A DNA stretch of 46,093 nt. It comes from a virus. Below are positions 31,161-40,422 of the stretch, in pieces. The notes beneath the pieces are model-generated. The model saw nothing but the letters and a program-made list of their open reading frames with translations, ran no database searches and was not told where the DNA came from. The translations under genes were made by a program, and so were the position numbers. Position 1 is the first letter of the stretch; the number at the start of each line of letters is the position of its first letter. Location: positions 1 through 46,093 of IMG/VR virus record IMGVR_UViG_3300031825_000366. One strand, 5' to 3'.

Positions 31161-31187
31161 AAGCCGCCCCTCACCGGGCGGCTTTTT
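31161..31187 (+). terminator. Intrinsic terminator between antirepressor and tape measure
   Basis: Perfect 9-bp stem AAGCCGCCC (31161-31169) with GGGCGGCTT (31176-31184), 6-nt loop, run of T. It ends 13 bp before the tape-measure ATG, so late transcription must read through it or restart after it. Confidence 0.92.
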
Positions 31188-31200
31188 CATGAGGCTATAG

Positions 31201-33258
31201 ATGGCCGCGACCGACATTGAACGCCTCGTTGTCCAGATCGAGGGACAAACCGCCAAGTTTGAAAAGGCGCTCGCCCGCATGGAAGGTCGTTCGGCGGCCT
31301 CGGCGAAGAAGGTCGAGAAGACCTTCGCCAGCATGCAGCAGCGGATGGACAGTTCGTTCGCCGCGGTGGGGTCCTCTCTTAAGGGCGCCCTTGCCATCGC
31401 GGGCATTGGCCTTGGCGCGTCCAACATCCTGCAATACGTCGACGCATGGACCAAAGCGACCAATGCGCTCAAGGTGGCTGGCCTGTCCGGTACCGAGTTG
31501 ACCGGCACGCTTGACGCCCTTTATGCCGCGGCGCAGCGGCAGGGCGCGCCACTTGAGGCGATCACTACCCTCTATGGCCGCGCCGCGGCGGCGCAGAAAG
31601 AGCTGAAGGCCACCAGTGGCGAGCTGATCCAATTCACCGAAGACGTTGCTGTGGCACTGCGCGTGGCTGGGACGGCGCCGGAGGAGGCGAGCGGCGCACT
31701 GCTGCAGCTGGGGCAACTCCTCGGCTCCGCACGCGTCCAGGCCGAGGAGTTCAATTCGGTCAATGAAGGTGCGCGGCCCATCCTCCAGGCTGTCGCCAAC
31801 GGCATTCAGGAAGCAGGTGGGAGCGTCTCGAAGCTGAAGCAGCTGGTCACTGAGGGAAGCATTTCCAACGTGGCTTTCTTCAAGGGCTTTCAGGCCGGGG
31901 CGCAGTCCATCCGGGATCAAGCCGCATCGGCCGAGCCGACCGTATCGCAGGCGTTCACGCGCATGCAGAACGCCATCATCAAGCTGGTCGGGGAGGTGAA
32001 CAGTGCGACGGGGTTTTCCAGAAGCTTTGTAAACGACCTTGATGCCATCGCCGCTGGTGCAAAACGGGCAGAGGGGCCGATCCAGTTCCTTATAGACGTC
32101 CTCAGAAAGCTGAATGAACTTCAGGATTATGCCAACAAGAACGGGTTACAGCTTGGCGTAAAGCTGAACGATGCTCTGTATGGGAACGGGAACGGCAGCG
32201 TATCTGATCTTCGCGGCGCGATGAAAGGATATGACTACAAAGACACCGTCAAGACATCCAATGAGTTTGACAAAGCGCTCGGATTTTCCAACCCGTACCC
32301 GCCGACCAAGTCAATAAGGGCGGCTGATTATCCTGTCGTCGGAGCTAAGCCGAAGGGAGGGGGCAACTCCGAAACCCAATACGCCAGCGAAACGCGGCAG
32401 CTCCACGAACGCACGCAGGCCCTAGAGCTTGAGGCGGAGACGCTGGGCAAATCCACCTATGAGGTGGAGCGCGCCAAGACGGCTATGGACCTGCTCAATG
32501 CTGCCAAGTCGGACGGCACCAAGATCACGCCGGATGTGTTGGCAGGGATCAACGCCGAGGCAGAAGCCTACGCTCGCGCGGCCGAGAAGGTGGAGAAGGC
32601 CAAGGAGGCCTACAAATTAGTGGGGGAGGTGCAGGACGGTTTGGCGTCTGCTTTCTCTGGTTCCATCTCGGCAATCGCCAAGGGCGAGAGCGCGATCGAT
32701 GCGCTCACCAATTCACTTGGGCGCCTCATGGACCAGCTTCTCGACATGATTGCGAAGCAGATTTTCAAGCAGTTGTTCCAATCCATTGGCGCATCCGGCT
32801 TTGGGTTCTCTTCGGGCGGCACGGTGGGAGGCACGTCTGGCGCCAGCTATGTGAAGGCCGCAGACGGCGGTGCCATTCGCGGCCCTGGCTCGGCTCGATC
32901 GGACAGCATCCCGGCCATGCTCTCCAACGGCGAGTTCGTGGTCAACGCCGCCATGGCGAAGCGTTACGGCGCGCTATTGGAGGCCATCAACTCCGGCAAG
33001 TTCCGCCTGCCGCGCTTCGCGACGGGGGGCAGCGTCGGCGGGCCGGTCTCTCGCAGTTCCGGCGTCGGCGGCGACATGATCGTCAACATCCAGAATAACG
33101 GCGCGCAGGTGGAGACCCGCGAAAGCCGGCGCGGCAACAGTCGAGTGCTGGATGTGATCGTGGAGCAGAAGCTCAATTCGGCGATCTCCTCCGGCAAGAC
33201 CGACAAATCCAATTTTGGGCGCTTCGGGCTTCGCCCCAGCCCCACGCGGAGGGGCTGA
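31201..33258 (+). CDS. Tape measure protein
   Basis: 685 residues, of short type. N-terminal coiled coil (FEKALARMEGRSAASAKKVE) and the conserved tape-measure domain (LQYVDAWTKATNALKVAGLS, QEEFN-like QAEEFNSVNEGARPILQAVA). A helical middle, hydrophobic stretches, and a C-terminal domain with IPAMLSNGEFVVNAAMAKRY as in lambda-like tape measures. It fixes tail length and passes into the host envelope. GAGG in the terminator tail serves as Shine-Dalgarno. Confidence 0.93.
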   Translation: MAATDIERLVVQIEGQTAKFEKALARMEGRSAASAKKVEKTFASMQQRMDSSFAAVGSSLKGALAIAGIGLGASNILQYVDAWTKATNALKVAGLSGTELTGTLDALYAAAQRQGAPLEAITTLYGRAAAAQKELKATSGELIQFTEDVAVALRVAGTAPEEASGALLQLGQLLGSARVQAEEFNSVNEGARPILQAVANGIQEAGGSVSKLKQLVTEGSISNVAFFKGFQAGAQSIRDQAASAEPTVSQAFTRMQNAIIKLVGEVNSATGFSRSFVNDLDAIAAGAKRAEGPIQFLIDVLRKLNELQDYANKNGLQLGVKLNDALYGNGNGSVSDLRGAMKGYDYKDTVKTSNEFDKALGFSNPYPPTKSIRAADYPVVGAKPKGGGNSETQYASETRQLHERTQALELEAETLGKSTYEVERAKTAMDLLNAAKSDGTKITPDVLAGINAEAEAYARAAEKVEKAKEAYKLVGEVQDGLASAFSGSISAIAKGESAIDALTNSLGRLMDQLLDMIAKQIFKQLFQSIGASGFGFSSGGTVGGTSGASYVKAADGGAIRGPGSARSDSIPAMLSNGEFVVNAAMAKRYGALLEAINSGKFRLPRFATGGSVGGPVSRSSGVGGDMIVNIQNNGAQVETRESRRGNSRVLDVIVEQKLNSAISSGKTDKSNFGRFGLRPSPTRRG

Positions 33259-33260
33259 CC

Positions 33261-33623
33261 ATGGCCGTCTCACCCTGGCCTGTCTCCTTGCCCTGCCAGC
33301 CCGAACAGGGGTCGTGGCAGGAGACGCCGCAGCCGGACGTGGTTTCATTCACGCCAGAGGCCGGGCCGACGATCGACCGGCGCCGTGGCACCGTTCAATC
33401 CATGGGGGCGACCTGCACCTTCGTTTTCACGAAGGCCCAATACATCGCGTTCCGGGACTGGTTCCGGAACGATCTGAAAGGCGGCGCCCTCCGCTTTTCC
33501 TTCGACCATCCAGTGACTGGAGAAACGGAGGAATGGAAGTTTGACCCGAAGCCGGGGTGGCAGATGAGCGCGACCACGAACCGCAAGGTGCGGGTGCAGA
33601 TCCAGATCCGGAAAATGCCCTGA
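33261..33623 (+). CDS. Distal tail protein-like
   Basis: 120 residues, beta-rich: PQPDVVSFTPEAGPTIDRRR and GTVQSMGATCTFVFTKAQYI, then WFRNDLKGGALRFSFDHP. The sequence and position after the tape measure match lambda gpM-like or DUF-type minor tail proteins at the tail tip. Confidence 0.75.
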   Translation: MAVSPWPVSLPCQPEQGSWQETPQPDVVSFTPEAGPTIDRRRGTVQSMGATCTFVFTKAQYIAFRDWFRNDLKGGALRFSFDHPVTGETEEWKFDPKPGWQMSATTNRKVRVQIQIRKMP

Positions 33624-34618
33624 TGGCCCGCTCCATTTCCAGCGCCCTCAAGCGCACGCTCCTGTTGCAGGAAAGCGGGGAGGCGATCATCGCCTTCCTT
33701 ACCATCGACCACGACGACCTGGCTGAACCCATCCGGGTAGCGAGCGACGGGGTGGACTATTCGTGGCAGGGCGTGACGTGGACCGGCTTCCCCTTCCGCA
33801 TGCAGCTCGTTTCGGATGACGAGGGCGCTCCGAAATGCCAGATCGAGGTGCAGAACGTTGACCGGCGGATCGGCGATGCGCTGAAGGCCATCTCATCCAC
33901 GGCGCGGCTTCGGCTCGATCTGGTGGCGGCTTCCGAGTTCGACCAGACGGCGGACCCGCGCACCGCGATCACCGCCACGAACATGCTGCTGCGGTCGGAG
34001 GAAATGGGCACATCGCCCTGGATCTCCTCGCTCACCATAGACGCGGACCAGATCGCGGCGCCGGATGGCGCGGTGACGGCAGATAGGCTCACGGCCAGCG
34101 GCGCCCCGGCGCCGGCCCATTACCAGATCGTCACCGTCACGCCCTCGACGGTCTGCACCTTCAGCACCTATGTCCGGCTGGGCACCCTGTCCGCCGCCGA
34201 TTTCAAGATGGCGTTCCGCGACGACACGGCGGGGACGTTCATCGCCTCCGACGTTGTGCCGGCGGCGACGCCCATGTCGGGCGACTGGACGCGGATCACC
34301 TACACCCTCATCACCCCGGCCGGGTGCACGGCGCTCCGGGTCTATCCCTTCCGCAACAGCGGCTCGCCGAGCGGGACGTTCTATTTGTGGGGCACGCAAC
34401 TGGTCGCGGGCTCCTCTGCGCTTGTCTACGTGCCGACCACGGACGCGGCGGCGCAGTCGGAGCCGATCGTCGAGTACAGCGCCAACCACCTGCGGCTTGC
34501 GAACGTGTCCGTGGATGCCATGACGATCACCGGCGACGTGATCAGCCGGGACTACTCGCAGGATTCCTTCCCCGCCCGGCTCGCGACGCAGGACCGGTAT
34601 CCGGGGCTTTACAGGTAG
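33623..34618 (+). CDS. DUF1833-like tail tip protein with an inserted carbohydrate-binding-like domain
   Basis: 331 residues, about twice the normal length. The two halves of a DUF1833/lambda gpL-like protein (1-112, with SDGVDYSWQGVTWTGFPFRM; and 279-331, with EPIVEYSANHLRLANVSVDA and a SRDYSQDSFPA end) are separated by about 165 residues (116-278). The insert starts NMLLRSEEMGTSPWISSLTI and contains APDGAVTADRLTASG and FYLWGTQLVAG, typical of phage CBM_4_9-type jelly-roll modules. It probably displays sugar binding at the tail tip. Confidence 0.82.
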   Translation: MARSISSALKRTLLLQESGEAIIAFLTIDHDDLAEPIRVASDGVDYSWQGVTWTGFPFRMQLVSDDEGAPKCQIEVQNVDRRIGDALKAISSTARLRLDLVAASEFDQTADPRTAITATNMLLRSEEMGTSPWISSLTIDADQIAAPDGAVTADRLTASGAPAPAHYQIVTVTPSTVCTFSTYVRLGTLSAADFKMAFRDDTAGTFIASDVVPAATPMSGDWTRITYTLITPAGCTALRVYPFRNSGSPSGTFYLWGTQLVAGSSALVYVPTTDAAAQSEPIVEYSANHLRLANVSVDAMTITGDVISRDYSQDSFPARLATQDRYPGLYR

Positions 34619-34623
34619 CCACC

Positions 34624-35055
34624 ATGACATCGCAGGCCTTGCGCCTCCCGGCTCCCGCCGGGTGGTCGATCCCCTATGTCGGTATCCCCTTCGTGGACGG
34701 CGGGCGTGATCGCGCCGGGCTCGATTGCTGGGGGCTCGTGCATCTCGTCTACCGCGAGGTGCTGGGCATCGATCTCCCGACCTATGGCGAGATCAGCGCC
34801 CACGACGTGGCGCGCGTGACAGAGCGCATCCGTGAGGACAGCGCCGGGGCGCCGTGGATTCCGGTTACGGGCGCCGCCAATCCGTTCGACGTGCTCGTGA
34901 TGCGTGGCAAGCCTCTGCACGTCGGCGTCATGGTGGATCGCAGCCACGTCCTGCATGTGGAGGTCGCCACCTCTTCCGTGATCGTCCCTGTTTCCCGCTC
35001 GCCGCAGGTGCGCTGGCGGCGGATCTCCCTCTTTCGGCATGAGGCCATGGCGTGA
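34624..35055 (+). CDS. NlpC/P60 peptidoglycan hydrolase, tail tip assembly (gpK-like)
   Basis: 143 residues. The catalytic Cys35 is in AGLDCWGLVHLVYREVLG, with His99 in PLHVGVMV and a possible third residue His111. This is the NlpC/P60 fold of lambda gpK-type tail proteins, which cut peptide stems in the cell wall during DNA injection or tail assembly. Confidence 0.92.
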   Translation: MTSQALRLPAPAGWSIPYVGIPFVDGGRDRAGLDCWGLVHLVYREVLGIDLPTYGEISAHDVARVTERIREDSAGAPWIPVTGAANPFDVLVMRGKPLHVGVMVDRSHVLHVEVATSSVIVPVSRSPQVRWRRISLFRHEAMA

Positions 35056-38000
35056 GGCACGAGCGGCCCCCTGAGGGCGTCCCTGTCTATCCGGTCGCCT
35101 ATGGCGGCCCGTTCATCGGGGCCTATGGGCAGCGCTATAGCGAGTTCGGCCCGACCATCGGCGAACTGGTGGCGACCACGCGCGGTCTGCCGAAGAGCTT
35201 CGCGCGGTATGGCGAGGTGCAGATCAGCGGAAACGTCATTCCGCGCGAGATCTGGCACCGTGTGCGTCCGCGCCCGTCGCTCGATCCCGAGCATCCAACC
35301 TATGTCACGTTTCACCTTCGCCCGCGCGGCGGCGGGGAGGAGGGCGGGGGCGCAAAAAGCATCATCGGCGTTGTCGCGGCTCTGGCGCTTGTGGTGGCGA
35401 CGGCTGGCGTTGCCTCCGGTGTGCTTGCGCCGCTGCTGGGGGCGGGGTTCGCGGCTGGGACTCTTGGCGCACAGGTTGCGGCCGGCGCCATCGGCCTCGC
35501 CGGATCCCTCGCGCTCGGCGCGCTTACGGCTCCGCCCACCGAGACGGACACGAACCGCAAGAACAAGAACAAGGGTACCGCTTCCGCTTCCGGGAACCTG
35601 ATCGACCCTGGTGAGCCCCTGCCGCGCGTGCTGGGCACCTTCCGCGTCTTCCCGGCGCTGATCACGGACCCGTTTTATCAGGTGGTCGACCAGGACGAGT
35701 ATGTCTCGATCGTCGGCGCCCTCGCCGGCCCACACCTTCTGGAGTCCATTCGCATCGGGGATGCCGATATCGAGGATGCGGAGGATCTGGAATACGAGAC
35801 GCGCGAGGGCTGGGACGACGATACTCCCCTGACGCTTGTGGACCGACAAGTCCGCATTACTGGTGCCTCGGGGGAAGTGAGCGGACACGCACTCAACTCC
35901 GACAACGTGACCAAGCTGGAAGACCAGACGACACCGGCCAACAGCATCCCGAAGTGGCAGACGGTCGCGTCCCGAAAAGCCCCGGATCGGATCAGGCTCC
36001 GGCTCGATTTCCCGCAGGGCCTCGGCATCTCCGACCCTGACAGCGAAAACGTCTATGTGCTGGTCCCCCTGCGGTTCCGCATCCGCCCCCGTGGCGCGGA
36101 AGCTTGGACCAATCTTCCGGAGGTTATGTTCTCCTCGCGCCGGACGGCCGCGAAGAAGGGGGAAGTCATCTTCGATTGGGGCACCGAGCCTGCTGTCCCC
36201 GACCCGCCGCAGAACAAGGGGTTTATCTACGGCTATCGCACGGTCCCCACGCAGTCTGTCGCCCCGATCGGTTCTGGCGGGTGGCAGGCCCATACCTATT
36301 TCAGCGACCCGACCAAATCGCAGGATTATATCTCCATAGGGACGACGGCAACGAGCGGAGTGCTGCATACTCATCTGACGGGCGACAGCGTGACATTCTT
36401 CCTCGACCAGGATCTTTTCCCGCCATCAACATATGAAATCCAGTACAAGCGTGGATACCTTGTTTCAAAGGCGGCGCATCAGCTAACGTCATATTCAATC
36501 ACTCTACTTGGGACGTATGATTATTTCGGATATTATACGCAGACTGGGGTGCATCGCATCCTGAATGACGACGATTATTTCGGAACATGTTACTTCATCC
36601 GGTGCCAGTCGGAATGGGATCAGCATCCGGTGCAGCAGCCCGGAGATGCGCTGATCGCCATCCGCGCGAAGAACCGGGCGATCGAGAATGTTTCGGTCAT
36701 CGCCTCCGGTTGGGTGCCGGACCTCGACGACCTTGAAGGGCCGTGGATCACCACCAGCAACCCCGCCTATCACTACCGCTTCACGTTGGCCGGGGCGCTC
36801 AACGCCGACCCGATCGAGTCCGACCTGATCGACGAAGACGCTCTCCTCGACTGGCGCGATAGCTGCGCGGCCGAGGGCTACACCTGCGATGCCATCGTGC
36901 AGGGCGAGAGCGTGCAGGACGTGCTCTCCCTGATCGCATCGTGTGGCTATGCGCGGCCGACGCAGTCGGAGGTGTGGGGCGTCTATGAGGACCGGGATCG
37001 ATCGGCGGACGCCCCGGTGCAGGTGTTTTCGCCGCGCAACAGCGCCAACTTCAAGTGGGAGAAGGCATTCCCCCGTCTTCCTGACGGATTCCGCGTAACC
37101 TATGCCGACAAGTTCGCGGACTATGAGCAACAGCAGATCGTCGTCATGCGGTCCGGCGCGACCGGGGCCAATCTGGAGAACGTCACCTATTCCGGCATCG
37201 TCACCGAGCCGCAGGCCGTGGCGCGGGCGCAGTTCGACCTTGCCCAGGCCGTTGCCCGTGGCACCTACTACTATTTCGACGCACCGGCCGAAGCCATCGT
37301 GTGCCGCCGCGGGGACCTGATCGGCCTCACGCACGACGTGCTGACCACGCAAGCAGGCTCGGCGCGGATCAAGAGCAAGATCCTGTCCGGCGGCAACATC
37401 ACGGGGCTGGTGCTGGACAGCGCGGTGGAGATCGCCGCCGATAGCCCGCTCGTTTCCATGGGCATCATCATCCGCCGACAGGACGGCACGTTCTCCACTC
37501 ACCCGATTTCCAACGGGGCGGGTGAGCACACGACCGTGACCCTGACGACACCGGTGCCCAATGCCACGATGACCATCGTGTCCGGGTTCGACACCGAGGA
37601 TGTTCCCGCGGTTGGCGAGGGGGAAGACGGCTCGCTTGTCGTGTGGGGGCCGTCCACGCAGGAAACGACGCGGATGCTCGTGTTCGGCATCACGCCCAAC
37701 GATGACCTCACCTTCTCGATCATGGCCGTGGACGAGGCGCCCGAACTGGTGCGCACCGCTTCCGGCTCTTTCGACGACCCGGGGTCGCAGACCTATGACC
37801 ACGACGGGCCATTCTATTTCGTGGTGCCGAACTATGAAACCGAGCTGGTGGTGACGTTGGTGGGGGCGTCGGCCGGCGCGCACGGCATCACCAACGCCAG
37901 CACCTTCCCAGCCGGCACGGCGGGGGGCGACACCACGTTTGACGGGATGGTGGCGGGAGGGAGCCCGGTGCCGGCCGACCGGACCACCGGCGGCCTCGCC

Positions 38001-38378
38001 GGCAGCGCCAGTGGCGGCGACGGCAATTACACCGGCTCCGCAGGCGCGGCTCCCAGCGTCTCGGCCTCCGGCGCCGGAGGTGATACGCCCGGCATCCCCG
38101 GTTCTGGCGGAGCCAGCGTCGGAGCGGATGGCGACGGCCTTTCGGGCACTGCGGCCGGTGCTGGCGCCTCCGGTGCGCGGCGCACCATTTCCGGCACGGT
38201 CTACTCGACATCGGGCACCGGCCCCGGCGGGGTGGTCATCAAGACCTATGCGCCGGGCGACCTCGTGCCCGGCACGGTGATGATGGTGGAGGTCGGCGCT
38301 GCCGGTTTGCCAGGTGACGGCAATAGCTACGACGGCGGTGCCGGCCGGACGGGGCAAGCCAGATTTGAGTGGAGCTGA
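35052..38378 (+). CDS. Host specificity protein J-like tail tip with Gly-rich C-terminal adhesin
   Basis: 1108 residues from GTG 35052 (4-nt overlap). Residues about 100-165 are hydrophobic Gly/Ala-rich (IIGVVAALALVVATAGVASG), as in lambda gpI/J fusions. The middle holds J-type hub domains (RIGDADIEDAEDLEYETREG). An AT-richer, Tyr-rich patch lies at 36320-36620. From about residue 940 the chain is glycine-rich (GGLAGSASGGDGNYTGSAG, ASGARRTISGTVYSTSG), ending in a beta cap; this resembles polyglycine-type receptor-binding domains. It determines host attachment. Confidence 0.92.
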   Translation: MRHERPPEGVPVYPVAYGGPFIGAYGQRYSEFGPTIGELVATTRGLPKSFARYGEVQISGNVIPREIWHRVRPRPSLDPEHPTYVTFHLRPRGGGEEGGGAKSIIGVVAALALVVATAGVASGVLAPLLGAGFAAGTLGAQVAAGAIGLAGSLALGALTAPPTETDTNRKNKNKGTASASGNLIDPGEPLPRVLGTFRVFPALITDPFYQVVDQDEYVSIVGALAGPHLLESIRIGDADIEDAEDLEYETREGWDDDTPLTLVDRQVRITGASGEVSGHALNSDNVTKLEDQTTPANSIPKWQTVASRKAPDRIRLRLDFPQGLGISDPDSENVYVLVPLRFRIRPRGAEAWTNLPEVMFSSRRTAAKKGEVIFDWGTEPAVPDPPQNKGFIYGYRTVPTQSVAPIGSGGWQAHTYFSDPTKSQDYISIGTTATSGVLHTHLTGDSVTFFLDQDLFPPSTYEIQYKRGYLVSKAAHQLTSYSITLLGTYDYFGYYTQTGVHRILNDDDYFGTCYFIRCQSEWDQHPVQQPGDALIAIRAKNRAIENVSVIASGWVPDLDDLEGPWITTSNPAYHYRFTLAGALNADPIESDLIDEDALLDWRDSCAAEGYTCDAIVQGESVQDVLSLIASCGYARPTQSEVWGVYEDRDRSADAPVQVFSPRNSANFKWEKAFPRLPDGFRVTYADKFADYEQQQIVVMRSGATGANLENVTYSGIVTEPQAVARAQFDLAQAVARGTYYYFDAPAEAIVCRRGDLIGLTHDVLTTQAGSARIKSKILSGGNITGLVLDSAVEIAADSPLVSMGIIIRRQDGTFSTHPISNGAGEHTTVTLTTPVPNATMTIVSGFDTEDVPAVGEGEDGSLVVWGPSTQETTRMLVFGITPNDDLTFSIMAVDEAPELVRTASGSFDDPGSQTYDHDGPFYFVVPNYETELVVTLVGASAGAHGITNASTFPAGTAGGDTTFDGMVAGGSPVPADRTTGGLAGSASGGDGNYTGSAGAAPSVSASGAGGDTPGIPGSGGASVGADGDGLSGTAAGAGASGARRTISGTVYSTSGTGPGGVVIKTYAPGDLVPGTVMMVEVGAAGLPGDGNSYDGGAGRTGQARFEWS

Positions 38379-38381
38379 CCG

Positions 38382-38726
38382 ATGCCATCCCGCACTGACG
38401 ACCTGACCATCTGGCAGGGCGACACGACCGACTTTAAATTCCAGCTCATGCGGGACGAAGACAACCCGCTCATCCTCACTGGGTCGGTGATCGTCTTCAC
38501 GCTCCAGTGGGCCGGGGGCGAGATCGAGCGCACGTCGGCGGATGGTGGTGTTGTCCTCGAAGAGGCAGAGGGAACAGCGACCATCACCCTCACCGCTGAG
38601 GAAACCGCAGCGCTCAGCCCATGCGTGCGGTACCGCGCAGTTCTTCGTCGCATCATCGACGGCACGGAAACGACGCTGGTCTACGCCTCCGTCCCCGTCG
38701 AACAGTGGATCAAGCAAGATGCCTGA
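38382..38726 (+). CDS. BppU-like baseplate/fibre anchor
   Basis: 114 residues, beta-sandwich-like: DLTIWQGDTTDFKFQLMRDE, NPLILTGSVIVFTLQWAGGE, TATITLTAEETAAL, and YRAVLRRIIDGTETTLVYAS. This is the domain that links fibres to the tail tip in BppU-type proteins. The next fibre gene begins inside its stop region (8-nt overlap). Confidence 0.78.
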   Translation: MPSRTDDLTIWQGDTTDFKFQLMRDEDNPLILTGSVIVFTLQWAGGEIERTSADGGVVLEEAEGTATITLTAEETAALSPCVRYRAVLRRIIDGTETTLVYASVPVEQWIKQDA

Positions 38727-40422
38727 CCCCCAGATCATCAAGATCATCGTTCCGGCATCTCCCGCCATCGTGCGGGTAGTTGAGCTTGGGCCGCAAGGGC
38801 CGAAGGGCGACACCGGGGATGTAACGCCGGAGTTGCAGCAAGCTCGGGATGATGCGGTCGCCGCCGCTGCGGTAGCGGTCCCGGCCGCCGCGACTGCGAC
38901 GGCCCAGGCCGGCATTGCCGCCACGCAGCGGGCCGCTGCAGAGACGGCGCGCCAGGGTTCCGAGGACGCGGCCAATGTATCGACCACGCAGGCGGGCCTT
39001 TCGGCCGACGCCAGAGTGGGGGCGGAAGCCGCGCGTGATATCGCTATCACCAAGGCAGATGAAGCCTCAACATCAGCCGCCAATGCGGCTTTGTCCGGTG
39101 CCATCTCTCGCGAGAGCTGGGCAGCGCTTGCCCTTGTCGTGCCGGGGTTTGTCGGCCAGCGGGCAACGGTGTCAACAGACGATGCCGGGACCCATACCGG
39201 GCGCACCGCTGCATCTCCTGGGGCGGACGTAGGGAGTGTCCCCAACTCTGGCATCTATGGGGGATACGCGCTCACGGTGGGGGCTTGGCGGCGGGATGGG
39301 GCGGTATCGCCCATCGGTGCGGCAACGACGCCCGACACCATCGCTGGCATTGGGGACGGCACCTTTGTCAGCCCGGAAAAGGACAAGGCCGCGCTCGACG
39401 AACGCATGACCGGCGTTACATTTGCGGCCTCGACCAATCCAGACGCGCCCGGACTCGTCGACATCCTCGCGGGCACCGAGCATGTCGGCTCGATCCTCAA
39501 AGATGGTCGGTTTAAACTGGCCCTCTCCAACGAAGGCACTGCGCCACTGAGCTATCCGGTGGCGCAAGGATGGATCGCCGACAGGACCCTGGTGTGCTGG
39601 GGCGACAGCATGACCTCCGGCCTCATGGGCGTCACCGGAGCGAACTCGCTGGCCTCTAAACTCGGGTGGACTGTCATCCACAAGGGGAGGGGCTCCCAGC
39701 CGAGCGGGGCCATCTCGGCTCGCGGCGGTGGTAAGCCGCTTGTCGTGTCTGTAGCCGGGGATGAGGTCCCCACCTCCGGGTCTGTCGCGCTGACCGCAAT
39801 CAGCGATGATGTCTACAACAACAGTGGCATCTGGTCGGCCAACTCAGGCAGTCTTGGGACTTGTTTTATCAAGGGGTATCCCGACGACAAGCTGTATCTG
39901 ACCTCAACCGGGCCGGCGGCAAATCAATACATCCTCACGCGCCTCCAGTCCGGAACCACCATCCCGTGTCCTCCGGGGTCGATCATCCAGTTCGACGAGG
40001 CATTCGCTTACCGTGGAGCCTGCGCGCTCCTGTGGCCTGGGCACAACAACATCGGGTCCGGGCAGCAGGTGCTCGATGATACATGCGGGATGATCGATTT
40101 CCTCTCCCCATGGATCAAGGAGTTCATGGTGCTGACGCTCGTCAATGATAATTACAATGACGCTGGTGCCAACCTTATGTTCAAAAAGTATATCGCTCCG
40201 GATATGCTGTTGGACATCCGCCAGCATATTCTTGACTTCGGTCTTTCGGATTGTGGTCTCCCGGAGCTGCCAGCGGACACAGACGCACTTGCGCTCAACA
40301 ATGTCCCCCCGAGCCTCAAGGCTGACACAATTCACTTGACCGCGCAGTGCCAGGAATTCTGCGTGATCCCAAAGGTCTACTACACCATGCGCTCGCGCGG
40401 CTGGCTGAGGAGCCCCGAATGA
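38719..40422 (+). CDS. Tail fibre with SGNH/GDSL-type esterase domain
   Basis: 567 residues from ATG 38719. A short collagen motif (ELGPQGPKGDTGDV) and an Ala-rich coiled stalk (about 36-128) lead to a beta domain, then an SGNH hydrolase: block I VCWGDSMTSG (Ser297), block II near GRGSQPSG (325-330), block III GHNN (441-444), block V DTIH (536-539). The blocks suggest de-esterification (often deacetylation) of a surface polysaccharide. A likely depolymerase-type receptor-binding fibre. Confidence 0.85.
   Translation: MPDPQIIKIIVPASPAIVRVVELGPQGPKGDTGDVTPELQQARDDAVAAAAVAVPAAATATAQAGIAATQRAAAETARQGSEDAANVSTTQAGLSADARVGAEAARDIAITKADEASTSAANAALSGAISRESWAALALVVPGFVGQRATVSTDDAGTHTGRTAASPGADVGSVPNSGIYGGYALTVGAWRRDGAVSPIGAATTPDTIAGIGDGTFVSPEKDKAALDERMTGVTFAASTNPDAPGLVDILAGTEHVGSILKDGRFKLALSNEGTAPLSYPVAQGWIADRTLVCWGDSMTSGLMGVTGANSLASKLGWTVIHKGRGSQPSGAISARGGGKPLVVSVAGDEVPTSGSVALTAISDDVYNNSGIWSANSGSLGTCFIKGYPDDKLYLTSTGPAANQYILTRLQSGTTIPCPPGSIIQFDEAFAYRGACALLWPGHNNIGSGQQVLDDTCGMIDFLSPWIKEFMVLTLVNDNYNDAGANLMFKKYIAPDMLLDIRQHILDFGLSDCGLPELPADTDALALNNVPPSLKADTIHLTAQCQEFCVIPKVYYTMRSRGWLRSPE

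Noticed and set aside
36504-39254. 916-codon antisense frame over protein J and the fibre genes
   Set aside because: High GC keeps antisense frames open; composition is biased toward Arg, Gly, His and Asp, and the sense strand encodes well-recognised tail proteins.
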